NCBI GenBank assembly: GCA_009840115.1
Contig: VXOJ01000004.1
Span: 1-52,827, forward strand
DNA: 52,827 nt
From: Gemmatimonadales bacterium
Lineage (GTDB): Bacteria > Gemmatimonadota > Gemmatimonadetes > Palauibacterales > Palauibacteraceae
Direction: 5' to 3'
Shown here: positions 23,843 to 33,104 of the stretch, one piece after another
Layout: each line of letters opens with the position of its first letter
Position numbering within the stretch: the first letter of the stretch is position 1
Made by a program: the position numbers and the translations under genes
The notes under the pieces: generated by a model
Databases searched by the model: none
Seen by the model: the letters and a program-made list of their open reading frames with translations, nothing else
What the model was told of the DNA's origin: nothing

Positions 23843-24871
23843 ATGGGCGTCGAGCTGCAGGACCTCTTGAAGGCGGGCGTACACTTCGGGCACCAGACAC
23901 ATCGCTGGAACCCGAAGATGCGGAAATACATCTTCGCCGAGTGCGGCGGGATCTACCTCATCGATCTCAAGAAGACGCAGCGCGAGCTTGAGCGGGCGCA
24001 CGAACTCGTGCGCCAGACGATCGTCGCGGGCAAGTCCGTGCTCTTCGTGTGCACCAAGTCCCAGCTCGCCCGTGTCGTGCGGGGGGAGGCCGAGCGCTGC
24101 GGTTCCTTCTATGTCACGGAACGCTGGCTCGGCGGGATGCTCACCAACTTCCAGACGATCAAGAAGAACATCGCGCGCCTGAAGGAACTCGAGCGGGGCG
24201 TCGAGGAAGGGGCGTTCGAGTTCTACACGAAGAAGGAGCGGCTGCTCCTCGAGCGGGAGCGCGAGAAGCTCGACCGTTATCTGTCCGGCATCAAGGAGAT
24301 GACGAAGCTGCCGGGGCTCGTGTTCGTGGTGGATTCGACCCGCGAGGACATCGCGGTGCGCGAGGCGAACCGCCTCGGCATCCCGGTCGTCGCGATCGCG
24401 GACACGAATGCGGATCCCGACCTCCTGACCATCGCCATCGCGGGCAACGATGACGCGATTCGCTCCGTTTCCCTGATCACGCGCTCGATCGCGGACGTCG
24501 TCGAGGCGTCGCGGCGCGAGATTCCGGAGGCGGGACGGGACGAGGCCGAGTCGCAGGCGTACACGTATTCGAGCGACGCCGGCGGGGTCGCCGACGCGGC
24601 CGGCAGTTCGCGCCGCCGCAGGCCGAGGCGAAAGCCGCGTCCCGAGGTCATCGCGCAGCGGCTGCACCATCCGGCCGTGATAGAGAGCGCCGATGGGGAC
24701 GCCGAGTCGGCCGAAGGCGCCGATGAGGGTGCCGCGTCGGCCGAGAGCGCCGAGTCGGCCGAGAGCGATGCGAAGGCCGAAGCGGCGGACAACCCGGAGC
24801 CCGCGGCGGATGCCGGATCGGAGGATGCCGAAACGGCAGTCGTCGGCGAGGTGGAGTCGGAAGAGAAGTGA
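23843..24871 (+). CDS. rpsB: 30S ribosomal protein S2 with long acidic C-terminal extension
   Basis: The product has 342 aa; usual S2 is ~230-260 aa. The core is canonical: LLKAGVHFGHQTHRWNPKM, IYLIDLKKT, the WLGGMLTNFQTIKKNI block, the coiled-coil LLLEREREKLDRYLSGI and VVAIADTNADPD...GNDDAIRS. From about residue 245 an extension follows: first a basic stretch (SSRRRRPRRKPRPE), then ~80 residues dominated by Ala, Glu, Ser and Asp in ESAE/AESA repeats. S2 sits on the back of the small subunit near S1, so such a tail would protrude from the ribosome. tsf follows after an intrinsic terminator-like element. Confidence 0.96.
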   Translation: MGVELQDLLKAGVHFGHQTHRWNPKMRKYIFAECGGIYLIDLKKTQRELERAHELVRQTIVAGKSVLFVCTKSQLARVVRGEAERCGSFYVTERWLGGMLTNFQTIKKNIARLKELERGVEEGAFEFYTKKERLLLEREREKLDRYLSGIKEMTKLPGLVFVVDSTREDIAVREANRLGIPVVAIADTNADPDLLTIAIAGNDDAIRSVSLITRSIADVVEASRREIPEAGRDEAESQAYTYSSDAGGVADAAGSSRRRRPRRKPRPEVIAQRLHHPAVIESADGDAESAEGADEGAASAESAESAESDAKAEAADNPEPAADAGSEDAETAVVGEVESEEK

Positions 24872-24878
24872 CCGCAAG

Positions 24879-24904
24879 GGGCCACTTCGGTGGCCCTTTT
24901 TTTT
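24879..24904 (+). terminator. Strong intrinsic terminator/attenuator between rpsB and tsf
   Basis: A perfect 7-bp stem GGGCCAC/GTGGCCC with a UUCG tetraloop (24886-24889) is followed by eight T residues (24897-24904). This is the most convincing rho-independent terminator in the window. It lies between the rpsB stop and the tsf ribosome site, so it must reduce rather than abolish read-through if tsf has no promoter of its own. Confidence 0.9.
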
Positions 24905-24915
24905 GGGAAGGAGAC

Positions 24916-25773
24916 ATGGAGATCATGACGCAGATCACGGCCGGGGCGGTGAAGGCTCTCCGCGACCGGACAGGCGCCGGGATGATGGACTGCAAGCGCG
25001 CGCTCATCGAATCGGAGGGAGACACGGAGCGGGCCGTCGACCTGCTCAGGAAGGCGGGCGCGGCGAAGGCGGCGAAGCGCGAGGCGCGCACCGTGTCGGA
25101 AGGCACGATCCGCATCGCGATGCGTGACGGGTCCGCCACGATGGTCGAGGTGCTGAGCGAAACGGACTTCGTCGCGCGCAGCGAGGCGTTCGAGGATTTC
25201 TCGCGGGACCTGGCGGAGCGGCTGTTCGACCTCCCGGTGCAGGACGGCGAGACCGTGCGGGGCGATGCGCTGCTTCGGCTCGACGGGGAAGGCGCCATCG
25301 AGAGCCGCCTCAACGAACTTCGGGTGCAGGTGGGAGAGAACGTCCAGGTGGGCCGCGCCGTGCGCTATGACCTCGGCACGCCCGGAGCCTTCGCGTCCTA
25401 CGTCCACTTCGGGAATCGCATCGGCGTGCTGCTGGAGGTCTCGGACTCGGACGACGCGGCCCGGGAGGCGGCGCGCGGGATCGCGATGCATGCCGCGGCC
25501 ACGAACCCCCGGGGCGTGTCGCCGGACGACATTCCGGAGGCGGAGGTCGAACGCGAGCGCAAGCTGCTGACCGAGCAGGCGCTGGAGCAGGGCAAGCCGG
25601 CCTCGATCACCGAGAAGATCGTGGACGGCCGCATGCGCAAGTTCTACGAGGAGAACGCGCTTCTCTGGCAGGCCTACGTGCGGGATCCGGACCTGACGGT
25701 GAAGGACGTCCTGCGCGAGGCGGGAGAGGATGTGGCGGTTCGGCGGTTCGTGCGCTTCGAGGTGGGCGGCTGA
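24916..25773 (+). CDS. tsf: Elongation factor Ts
   Basis: The product has 285 aa. It starts with the ubiquitin-associated domain ([19 protein letters not shown], residues 13-31). The nucleotide-exchange signature TDFVAR is at residues 83-88. Dimer-type core subdomains and the C-terminal [18 protein letters not shown] module follow. It exchanges GDP for GTP on EF-Tu. The start is ATG 24916 after GGGAAGGAG; an in-frame GTG at 24868 lies within the rpsB end and would read through the terminator. The stop overlaps a CTG that opens the pyrH frame (CTGA 25770-25773). Confidence 0.96.
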   Translation: MEIMTQITAGAVKALRDRTGAGMMDCKRALIESEGDTERAVDLLRKAGAAKAAKREARTVSEGTIRIAMRDGSATMVEVLSETDFVARSEAFEDFSRDLAERLFDLPVQDGETVRGDALLRLDGEGAIESRLNELRVQVGENVQVGRAVRYDLGTPGAFASYVHFGNRIGVLLEVSDSDDAAREAARGIAMHAAATNPRGVSPDDIPEAEVERERKLLTEQALEQGKPASITEKIVDGRMRKFYEENALLWQAYVRDPDLTVKDVLREAGEDVAVRRFVRFEVGG

Positions 25774-26513
25774 GTTCCGCCGACCGGATTCCCGGGGGTG
25801 CGGGTGACCTGAAGTATGGCCGCGCCCTCGTGAAGCTCTCCGGCGAATCGCTCGCCGGAAATCGGGGCTTCGGCATCGACCCGCCCGTCATCGAGGAACT
25901 CACGCACGAAATCCGTCGCGTCCACGAGAGCGGCGTGAGCCTCGGGCTCGTCGTGGGCGGCGGCAACATCATGCGCGGCACGGTGGCGAGCGCGCGCGGC
26001 ATGGACCGGGTGAGCGCGGACTACATGGGCATGCTCGCGACCGTCATCAACGCGATGGCGCTCCAGGACATGCTCGAACAGTCCGGCGTGGAGACGCGGG
26101 TCATGTCCGCCATCCGGATGGAGGAACTCGCGGAGCCCTACATCCGGCGTCGCGCGCTGCGACATCTCGAGAAGCGAAGGGTCGTGATCTTCGCCGGGGG
26201 TACCGGGAACCCGTATTTTTCGACCGATACGGCGGCCGTGCTGCGGGCGATCGAGATGGAAGCCGACGTGATCATGAAGGCGACGCGGGTGGACGGCGTG
26301 TACACGGCGGATCCGGAGACCGACCCGGAGGCCTCGCTCATCGACGAGATCGGCTATCTCGAGGTGATGACGCGTGAACTCGGCGTCATGGACGCGGCGG
26401 CGATCTCGCTGTGCAAGGACAACTCGCTGCCCATCGTCGTCTTGAACATCAAGCGGCCGGGTGCAATCCTGGCAGCGTTGCGAGGCGAGAGGATCGGGAC
26501 GCTCGTCGGGTAA
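25770..26513 (+). CDS. pyrH: UMP kinase
   Basis: This hexameric bacterial enzyme phosphorylates UMP to UDP. The ATP-site lysine strand [12 protein letters not shown], the [10 protein letters not shown] loop, [33 protein letters not shown] and the [13 protein letters not shown] turn are all conserved. No ATG, GTG or TTG precedes the first strand in frame. GTG 25830 would remove half of it. CTG 25809 gives the family-like start [13 protein letters not shown], and CTG 25770, overlapping the tsf stop and 5 nt after GAGGTG, gives a 13-residue longer product (247 aa). I list the latter, but both imply CTG initiation. Confidence 0.93.
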   Translation: MSSADRIPGGAGDLKYGRALVKLSGESLAGNRGFGIDPPVIEELTHEIRRVHESGVSLGLVVGGGNIMRGTVASARGMDRVSADYMGMLATVINAMALQDMLEQSGVETRVMSAIRMEELAEPYIRRRALRHLEKRRVVIFAGGTGNPYFSTDTAAVLRAIEMEADVIMKATRVDGVYTADPETDPEASLIDEIGYLEVMTRELGVMDAAAISLCKDNSLPIVVLNIKRPGAILAALRGERIGTLVG

Positions 26514-26535
26514 GCCGCCACGATCGGAGGGGACG

Positions 26536-27093
26536 GTGCCGGAGGAGACGCTTGAGAATGCGGTCCTGGCGATGGAAAGCGCGATCGAGGCGATCGCGCG
26601 CGAATTCGCCACCGTGCGCACGGGGAAGGCGACGACGGCGATCCTCGACGGCGTGAGGGTCGAGGCCTACGGCTCGATCGTGCAGTTGCGGCAGGTGGCG
26701 AACGTCAGCGCCCCCGAGCCGACCATGCTCCTGGTGCAGCCGTACGATCCGAACATCGCCCGCGATGTGGCCCGCGCGATCCAGAGCGGCGACCTGGGGC
26801 TCAACCCTTCCGTGGACGGCGCGGTCGTCCGCGTGCCCATCCCGCCGCTGACCGAGGAGCGCCGGCGCGAACTCGTCAAGATCCTCCACCGAATGGCGGA
26901 GGAGGGGCGGGTGTCGATCCGGCACGCGAGGCACGAAGCGCGCGACCGGCTCCTGACAATGCAGCGGGACGGGGAGGTCGGCGAGGACATCTGCCGCCGC
27001 ACGATGGCCGAGGTCCAGACGCATACCGACGACTACGTGAAGAAGATCGACGCGATGCTGACGCGCAGGGAAGCGGAGGTGATGGAGGTTTGA
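26536..27093 (+). CDS. frr: Ribosome recycling factor
   Basis: The product has 185 aa. The tRNA-mimic fold is shown by MESAIEAIAREFATVRTGKATTAILDGV, YGSIVQLRQVANVS, the VQPYDPNIARDVARAIQSGDLGLNP hinge region and the helix IPPLTEERRRELVK. With EF-G it splits the post-termination ribosome. The GTG start at 26536 follows GGAGGGG; the longer frame begins inside pyrH with unconserved residues. The stop overlaps a TTG (TTGA 27090-27093) that opens the next small frame. Confidence 0.96.
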   Translation: MPEETLENAVLAMESAIEAIAREFATVRTGKATTAILDGVRVEAYGSIVQLRQVANVSAPEPTMLLVQPYDPNIARDVARAIQSGDLGLNPSVDGAVVRVPIPPLTEERRRELVKILHRMAEEGRVSIRHARHEARDRLLTMQRDGEVGEDICRRTMAEVQTHTDDYVKKIDAMLTRREAEVMEV

Positions 27094-27341
27094 GCGGATC
27101 GAAGAACGTCGCCGACGCCCTCAGGGCATACGTCGCCGGGCGGGATCGCGTCTGGGAGCACGGGCGCAAGCTCGGCCGGTCCGGGCTCGCCTCCGCGGAC
27201 CCCTCTCCCGACCCCCCAGCGGAGATCGCCTTCGGAGAGTTGCCGGCGCGGCCGAAGTTCGGCGTCGCCGTGGCCGGGGAACTGGACTTCCGCCGCGGCC
27301 CGGCGGCGTGGCGCGACCGCCCCCCGCAAGGAGAGTCCTGA
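27090..27341 (+). CDS. Small hypothetical protein between frr and tilS
   Basis: The product has 83 aa with a TTG start at 27090 overlapping the frr stop. The first 30 residues are helical and charged (NVADALRAYVAGRDRVWEHGRKLG); the rest is Pro/Arg/Gly-rich without a recognisable domain. Its TGA overlaps the CTG proposed for tilS (CTGA 27338-27341), and AAGGAG at 27328-27333 inside it serves tilS. It may encode a small peptide whose main role is translational coupling, or be spurious. The coupling at both ends argues mildly for reality. Confidence 0.45.
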   Translation: MSGSKNVADALRAYVAGRDRVWEHGRKLGRSGLASADPSPDPPAEIAFGELPARPKFGVAVAGELDFRRGPAAWRDRPPQGES

Positions 27342-28747
27342 CACCCGGCGCCGCCGCCCCGCCGGTGGCGGGCGCCGGCATGGCGGCGCGCCTGCGCGGC
27401 GCGCTCCAGGCGGCTCCGGAGCTCCTGCCGCGAGGCTCGCGCGTCGTCGTGGCCTTCTCCGGCGGATCGGACTCGCTCGCGCTTCTCCATCTCCTCCGCG
27501 CCCTGAGCGAGTCCTGGCCGTTGAAGCTGAGCGCGGCCCACTTCGACCACGGCATCCAGCCGGAGAGCGCCGCATGGGCCGCGAGGGCCGCGGAACTCTG
27601 CCGCCGCGCCGAGGTGCCGTGCGACGTGGGCCGGGCGACCGGACTCACGGGCGGCCCGGCGGAGTGGCGGGCGGCCCGATACGCCTTCCTTGCCGAGGCG
27701 CGGCGTCGAGCCGGGGCGGATCGCGTCGCCCTCGCGCACCAGCGCGATGACCATGTGGAGACGGTGCTGCTGAACCTCCTGCGCGGCCCCGGCTTTCGCG
27801 GGCTGGCCGGCATCCCCGCCCGCCGCGGCGCCTTCGTGCGTCCGCTGCTCGGCTTCGCGCGCGAGGAACTGAGAGGCTATCTGCGGGCCACCGGACGCGA
27901 GTGGGTGAGGGACCCCGCGAACCGGAATCCTCGGTACGGGCGCTCGCGGGTCCGGTACGGGCTCCTCCCGGCGCTGGCCGGCCGGCAGCCGTCCGTCCGC
28001 CGCCAACTGGCGGAACTCGGACGGAATGCCGCCGTGGCCGAGGGCGGGCTGGAAGCGGGCGTCCGGCGGCTCCTCGCCGCCGCGGGATACCGGGAAAGCG
28101 CCGGCGGGGCGCAAATTGCCCGGTCCGTACTGCTGGGGTATGATCGGGCGGCTCGCGGACGCCTGTTGCGGCGGGTCGCCCGGGACATGGGCTTTCGGGT
28201 GTCCCGACGCGGAACCCGCGCGGGCGCATCCTTCATCGAGACGGCGAAGAGCGGGCACGGAGTGGATATCGCGGCGGGTTTGCGGGTCGAGCGGGAGTTC
28301 GACCGGATTCATGTCCGGCGCGTGCGCGAGGCGTCGCCCGACCGCGAGTTCGATATCGACGGGACCAGGCGGGCCGGGCGGGAGCCGGTCCGCCTCGGCG
28401 GGCGCGACTACGAGGTACGCTGGGGCGACCTGGAGGGCACGGAACGCTGGGCCACCGCGCTCCCCGCCGACGGGATTCGGTTCCCGATCCGGGTACGGGG
28501 GCCGCAACCCGGAGACCGGATCCGCACGCGGGTCGGGTCGAAAAAAGTCGCGAAGCTACTGATGGAGCGCCGCGTGCCGGCCTCGGATCGTTCAGGCGTG
28601 CCGGTCGTCGCGGACGCCGACCGGAGAGTGCTGTGGGTAGCCGGACACTCCCGGGCGGCGGTGGAGCCGGCCGACTCCGGAGGAGCGTGGTTCGCCATTG
28701 GATTCACAAAGCGCCGGGATCGGCACGATGAACGCCGCGGAACGTGA
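27338..28747 (+). CDS. tilS: tRNA(Ile)-lysidine synthetase
   Basis: The enzyme converts C34 of tRNA-Ile(CAU) to lysidine so that it reads AUA. The PP-loop SGGSDS is at residues 41-46 (VVVAFSGGSDSLALL). The HFDHGIQPESA and ALAHQRDDHVETVLLNLLRG blocks and the second-half TilS substrate-binding and C-terminal domains (IRVRGPQPGDRIRTRVGSKKVAKLLMERRVP) are present. The start is likely CTG 27338 after AAGGAG, overlapping the previous stop; ATG 27380 is the standard-codon alternative and loses only a low-complexity leader. The product is 469 or 455 aa. The end overlaps hpt. Confidence 0.93.
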   Translation: MTPGAAAPPVAGAGMAARLRGALQAAPELLPRGSRVVVAFSGGSDSLALLHLLRALSESWPLKLSAAHFDHGIQPESAAWAARAAELCRRAEVPCDVGRATGLTGGPAEWRAARYAFLAEARRRAGADRVALAHQRDDHVETVLLNLLRGPGFRGLAGIPARRGAFVRPLLGFAREELRGYLRATGREWVRDPANRNPRYGRSRVRYGLLPALAGRQPSVRRQLAELGRNAAVAEGGLEAGVRRLLAAAGYRESAGGAQIARSVLLGYDRAARGRLLRRVARDMGFRVSRRGTRAGASFIETAKSGHGVDIAAGLRVEREFDRIHVRRVREASPDREFDIDGTRRAGREPVRLGGRDYEVRWGDLEGTERWATALPADGIRFPIRVRGPQPGDRIRTRVGSKKVAKLLMERRVPASDRSGVPVVADADRRVLWVAGHSRAAVEPADSGGAWFAIGFTKRRDRHDERRGT

Positions 28748-29291
28748 GTTCACGGCGTACACCGGGAGCGAGGCCCTCGAGCACATCGTCTACTCCGCAT
28801 CGGAGATCGCGGACCGCGTCGCCCGCATGGGTGCGGATATCGCCGCCGCATATCCGCGGGACGCCGATGTACTGCTGCTGGGCCTGCTCAAGGGCTCGTT
28901 CGTGTTCCTCGGCGACCTGGTCCGCCAGATCCGGCGTCCGCTGCAGGTCGACTTCCTCGTCGCGTCCAGCTACGGCAAGGGCACGAAGAGCTCGGGCATT
29001 GTGGAGCTGCTCTACGATCCGCGGGCTCCGATGGCCGGCCGGCACATCATCATCGTCGAGGACATCGTCGACAGCGGCACCACGCTGAACCAGTTGTGCG
29101 GAGGAATCGCCGCGCGAGATCCCGCTTCTCTCGAGATCTGCGCGCTTCTCCACAAGCGCATCGCGCCGGACCTCGAGTGGGAGCCGCGGTGGGTTGGCTT
29201 CGATGCACCAAATGAGTTCCTTGTGGGGTATGGATTGGATCAGGCGGAGGATTTTCGGCACCTTCCGTTTATCGCGTCTCTTCGTACGTGA
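28728..29291 (+). CDS. hpt: Hypoxanthine phosphoribosyltransferase
   Basis: The product has 187 aa. The PRPP-binding signature VEDIVDSGTTLNQL, the LLLGLLKGSFVFLGDLVRQI strand-helix and FLVASSYGKGTKSSG flexible loop, and the base-pocket end VGFDAPNEFLVGYGLDQAEDFRHLPFI are all typical of bacterial HPRT. It salvages hypoxanthine/guanine with PRPP. The start is ATG 28728, inside the last 20 nt of tilS, the common tilS-hpt-ftsH order. Confidence 0.95.
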   Translation: MNAAEREFTAYTGSEALEHIVYSASEIADRVARMGADIAAAYPRDADVLLLGLLKGSFVFLGDLVRQIRRPLQVDFLVASSYGKGTKSSGIVELLYDPRAPMAGRHIIIVEDIVDSGTTLNQLCGGIAARDPASLEICALLHKRIAPDLEWEPRWVGFDAPNEFLVGYGLDQAEDFRHLPFIASLRT

Positions 29292-29352
29292 GCCGTACGC
29301 GGGACGGCCGCAGGCGAGACATCGGAGCTTGAACAGGTCGGAATAGATAAAA

Positions 29353-31356
29353 ATGAGACAAGAACAGCCGCAGAGGCCGGACGGCAGCGATCCCTCGGGG
29401 CGCATGCACCGATGGCTCAGGACGGCGTCGTTCTGGGCCCTGTTGATTCTCATCCCCGTCGCCCTCCTCCAGTTCATGGGAGGCGCCAGGGAGGGCCGGG
29501 AGACGCTGAGCTACACGGAGTTCCGGGAGCAGATCGAGCAGCGCAACATCGAGTCGATCCAGGTGCGCCTCGGCACCGGCGAGGTGGAAGGCACGCTCCG
29601 GAGCGCGATCCCCGTCGACGAGGCGGAGATCGCGAACTTCCATCTCCTGCTGCCGACCCTGGAGATCGGCGACGCCCTCATGAGCGAACTGCTCGAGGCC
29701 GACATCACGATCGAGACGCTCCCCGCGCGCAGCAACTGGCTCAACGTCTTCATCTCGATCCTTCCCTGGATCTTCATCATCGGGCTCTGGCTCTTCGTCA
29801 TCCGGCAGATGCAGGCCGGAGGATCGCGGGCGTTCAGCTTCGGGAAGTCGAAGGCCCGACTCCTGAGCGGAGACACGCCGAAGATCACGTTCGCCGATGT
29901 CGCGGGATGCGATGAAGCGAAGGACGAACTGCAGGAGATCATCGAGTTCCTCAAGGATCCCCGGAAGTTCTCCCGGCTGGGCGGGCGCCTGCCGAAGGGC
30001 GCGCTGCTCGTCGGACCGCCGGGGACCGGAAAGACGCTCCTCGCGCGAGCCGTCGCCGGTGAGGCCGGACGACCGTTCTTCTCGATGTCCGGCTCCGACT
30101 TCGTGGAGATGTTCGTCGGCGTCGGAGCCTCCCGCGTGCGCGACCTCTTCGAACAGGGAAAGGCCCAGGCGCCCTGCATCATCTTCATCGACGAGATCGA
30201 TGCGGTGGGACGCCACCGGGGGGCCGGCCTTGGAGGCGGGCACGACGAGCGGGAACAGACCCTGAACCAGCTCCTCGTCGAGATGGACGGGTTCGAATCG
30301 AACGAAGGCGTGATCCTCCTCGCGGCGACGAACCGGCCGGACGTGCTCGATCCCGCGCTCCTGCGCCCCGGTCGCTTCGACCGACAGATCGTCGTCGACA
30401 ATCCCGACATCAAGGGGCGCGAGGGGATCTTCCAGGTGCACACGCAGGACATCCCGCTCGCCGACGACGTCGACCTCGCGGTGCTGGCGAAGGGGACCCC
30501 CGGCCTCTCGGGCGCGGATATCGAGAACGTCGTGAACGAGGCCGCGCTCATCGCGGCGCGGGACGACAAGGATCGCGTCTACATGGAGGAGTTCGAGCGG
30601 GCCAAGGACAAGGTCATGCTCGGCACCGAGCGCCGGAGCATGGTGATCTCCGAGGAAGAGCGCCGGGTCACCGCCTACCACGAGGCGGGGCATGCCGTGG
30701 TTGCCCTCCGCGTCCCGGGCCTGGATCCGCTCCACAAGGTGACGATCGTCCCGCGCGGGCGTGCCCTCGGGATCACGGCGTCGCTCCCGGAGGAGGATCG
30801 CCACAACTACACGAAGGAATGGCTCGAGGGTCAGCTCAAGATGCTGTTCGGCGGGCGCGTGGCCGAAGAGATGATGTTCGGCGCCAGCAAGATCACGACC
30901 GGTGCCGGCAACGACATCGAGCGCGCGACGGATCTCGCGCGTCGCATGGTCACGCAGTTCGGGATGTCGCCGGCCGTCGGCGCGATGTCCGTGGGGGACC
31001 GGGAACAGGAGGTCTTTCTGGGCCGGGATCTCTCCCAGCGCCGCGAGGTCAGCGAGAAGACGGCCGAACTCGTGGACGGCGAGATCAAGCGCATCCTGGA
31101 TGAGTCGTACGACGCCACGCGTACCGTCCTCGAGGAGAATCAGCCGCTGCTCGAAGCGATCGCGGAGGCGCTGCTGGAGCGCGAAACGCTCGATGCGGAA
31201 GACATCAAGCTGCTCGAGGAGGGCCGCGAGCTGCCGGCTCCGGCTCCGGAACCCGCCCCGGCGGCGCCGCAGCCGGCGGCCCTGGAGCCGGCGCCCAAGC
31301 GCGAGCGTCCGCTGGAGGGTGCGGGGGGCGGCGAGCCCGCCCCGGCTCCGGCCTAA
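29353..31356 (+). CDS. ftsH: ATP-dependent zinc metalloprotease FtsH
   Basis: This 667-aa membrane protease degrades misfolded membrane proteins and regulators. Two TM helices (~26-43 and ~129-151) flank a periplasmic domain. The AAA+ module has Walker A GPPGTGKT (221-228), Walker [12 protein letters not shown] and the SRH region [19 protein letters not shown]. The zinc motif HEAGH lies at 443-447. The C-terminal ~40 residues are a Pro/Ala/Glu tail ([19 protein letters not shown]...). 61 nt separate it from hpt; a TTGAAC hexamer lies in that gap but without a well-spaced -10. Confidence 0.97.
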   Translation: MRQEQPQRPDGSDPSGRMHRWLRTASFWALLILIPVALLQFMGGAREGRETLSYTEFREQIEQRNIESIQVRLGTGEVEGTLRSAIPVDEAEIANFHLLLPTLEIGDALMSELLEADITIETLPARSNWLNVFISILPWIFIIGLWLFVIRQMQAGGSRAFSFGKSKARLLSGDTPKITFADVAGCDEAKDELQEIIEFLKDPRKFSRLGGRLPKGALLVGPPGTGKTLLARAVAGEAGRPFFSMSGSDFVEMFVGVGASRVRDLFEQGKAQAPCIIFIDEIDAVGRHRGAGLGGGHDEREQTLNQLLVEMDGFESNEGVILLAATNRPDVLDPALLRPGRFDRQIVVDNPDIKGREGIFQVHTQDIPLADDVDLAVLAKGTPGLSGADIENVVNEAALIAARDDKDRVYMEEFERAKDKVMLGTERRSMVISEEERRVTAYHEAGHAVVALRVPGLDPLHKVTIVPRGRALGITASLPEEDRHNYTKEWLEGQLKMLFGGRVAEEMMFGASKITTGAGNDIERATDLARRMVTQFGMSPAVGAMSVGDREQEVFLGRDLSQRREVSEKTAELVDGEIKRILDESYDATRTVLEENQPLLEAIAEALLERETLDAEDIKLLEEGRELPAPAPEPAPAAPQPAALEPAPKRERPLEGAGGGEPAPAPA

Positions 31357-31362
31357 CCGCCC

Positions 31363-32244
31363 ATGGCGACACCCGGGCGTGCGCGGACGGGGCTCTCGAC
31401 GGTGGGGCCGGCGCGCGCCTGGCGGGCGGGCGACCGGGAGATCTCCCGCGAATCGCCCGTGATCGCGGGAATCCTGAACGTCACGCCCGACTCGTTCTCC
31501 GATGGGGGCCGGTTCGAGCAGCCTCCGCAGGCGATCGCGCGGGGCCGGCAGATCGCGGAGGAGGGAGCGGCGATCCTCGACATCGGGGCCGAGTCCACCC
31601 GCCCCGGCGCCGATCCGGTGCCGGCGGACGAGGAATGGGCCCGGCTCGAACCCGTGCTCCGCGGACTGCGCGACCTCCCGATCCCCATCTCCGTCGACAC
31701 CCACAAACTCGAGGTGGCGGAGCGGGCGGTGGACGCGGGCGCCGCGGCGATCAACGACGTGACGGCCCTGCGTGCCGATCCGGGGCTGGCGAGGCTCGCG
31801 GCCCGGACGGGCGTCGGGCTCGTCCTCATGCACATGCGCGGCACGCCCCGGACCATGCAGCTCGACACCGCCTACCGCGACGTCGCGGCGGAGGTCCGCG
31901 GCGCGCTCGCCGACGCCCAGCGGACGGCGCTCGACGCGGGCTGCGCGCCGGAACAGATCGCGGTCGACCCGGGGCTCGGCTTCGGCAAGTCGCTGGACGG
32001 CAATCTCGAACTGCTGGCGCGGCTCGACGAGGTCGCGTCGCTCGGAGCGACCGTGTGGGTCGGCCCGTCGCGCAAGTCCTTTCTCGGCGCGCTGCTCGAC
32101 CTGGGGCCGGCCGAGCGCGTGACGGCCTCCGTCGCCGCGTGTCTGGCCGCGGTGCGGCGCGGCGCCGACGTGCTCCGCGTGCACGACGTTCGTGAGATGC
32201 GCCAGGCGCTCGACGTCGAGCACGCGATCGAGGCCCGCCGCTGA
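31363..32244 (+). CDS. folP: Dihydropteroate synthase
   Basis: The product has 293 aa. A TIM-barrel with the two folP signatures: AGILNVTPDSFSDGGRF near the N-terminus and GAAILDIGAESTRPGADPV. VDTHK, INDVTALRADPGL, MHMRGTPRTMQ and DPGLGFGKSLDGNLELL complete the pterin and pABA pockets. It joins pABA and dihydropterin pyrophosphate in folate synthesis. A ~30-residue leader of low conservation precedes the barrel. The stop overlaps the cdaA start (TGATG). Confidence 0.96.
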   Translation: MATPGRARTGLSTVGPARAWRAGDREISRESPVIAGILNVTPDSFSDGGRFEQPPQAIARGRQIAEEGAAILDIGAESTRPGADPVPADEEWARLEPVLRGLRDLPIPISVDTHKLEVAERAVDAGAAAINDVTALRADPGLARLAARTGVGLVLMHMRGTPRTMQLDTAYRDVAAEVRGALADAQRTALDAGCAPEQIAVDPGLGFGKSLDGNLELLARLDEVASLGATVWVGPSRKSFLGALLDLGPAERVTASVAACLAAVRRGADVLRVHDVREMRQALDVEHAIEARR

Positions 32245-33104
32245 TGGGCGCCCTCCTGAACTACGTCGGCCTGCTCCAGATCGATCTTCTGGACGTCTTC
32301 GAGATCACGGTCGTCGCGGTGCTCATCTACCGGGTGCTCATCCTGTGGTCGGGCACCCGGGCGTTCCAGATGCTGTTCGGCCTCGTCCTCCTCGTCGCGG
32401 TGTACGCCGCGGCGGGATGGCTCAGCCTCGACCTCATCCGGTCGATCCTCTCACAGGCCTTCACCTACGGCGCCTTCGCGCTCATCGTCGTCTTTCACCC
32501 CGAACTGCGGAATGCGCTCGCCCGCATCGGCCGCAGCCGCGTACTGAGCGCGCTGACCCGGCTGCAGGAGCGCAGCGAGGCGGTCGCGGACGAAATCGCG
32601 AAAGCGGCGGCCGAACTGTCCCGCACCCGGACGGGGGCGATCATCGCGATCGAACGCGAACTGTCGCTCGAAGAGTACATCGAGAAGACGGGGACGCGCC
32701 TGCGGGCGGACGTGTCGTCCAGCCTGCTCGTGTCGCTGTTCACGCCCAGGTCGCCGCTCCACGACGGGGCGGTCATCGTGCGCGACGGGCGGATCGTGGC
32801 CGCCGGCGTCCACCTGCCGCTCACCCAGTATCCGCTCAGCGACCGGACGCTGGGGACGCGGCACCGGGCGACGCTCGGCCTCTCGGAGGAGACCGACGCG
32901 TACGTCGTGGTCGTGTCCGAGGAGACGAGCCAGATTTCTCTCGCCCGCCGCGGTGTCCTGCGCCGGAACCTGTCGTCGCAGCAGCTCCGCGACCACCTGG
33001 CCGCGGACGTCCCCGCGCCGGAACTGAGCCGCCCCGCTCCCGATCGCGACGCGGAGCCGGCGGATGGGCCGAAACGGTTTGACGAGGCTCCGTCCGTCCC
33101 CTAA
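32244..33104 (+). CDS. cdaA: Diadenylate cyclase (CdaA/DacA)
   Basis: The product has 286 aa. Three N-terminal TM helices (DVFEITVVAVLIYRVLILW, ...MLFGLVLLVAVYAAAGWL, ...FTYGAFALIVVFH) precede the DAC domain. Catalytic DGA is at 174-176 (PLHDGAVIV) and RHR at 206-208 (LGTRHRATLG). It makes the second messenger c-di-AMP from ATP, which controls potassium and osmolyte homeostasis. The C-terminal 30 residues are Pro/Asp/Arg-rich. ftsH-folP-cdaA is a recurrent order outside Firmicutes. No cdaR (YbbR) gene follows. Confidence 0.95.
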   Translation: MGALLNYVGLLQIDLLDVFEITVVAVLIYRVLILWSGTRAFQMLFGLVLLVAVYAAAGWLSLDLIRSILSQAFTYGAFALIVVFHPELRNALARIGRSRVLSALTRLQERSEAVADEIAKAAAELSRTRTGAIIAIERELSLEEYIEKTGTRLRADVSSSLLVSLFTPRSPLHDGAVIVRDGRIVAAGVHLPLTQYPLSDRTLGTRHRATLGLSEETDAYVVVVSEETSQISLARRGVLRRNLSSQQLRDHLAADVPAPELSRPAPDRDAEPADGPKRFDEAPSVP

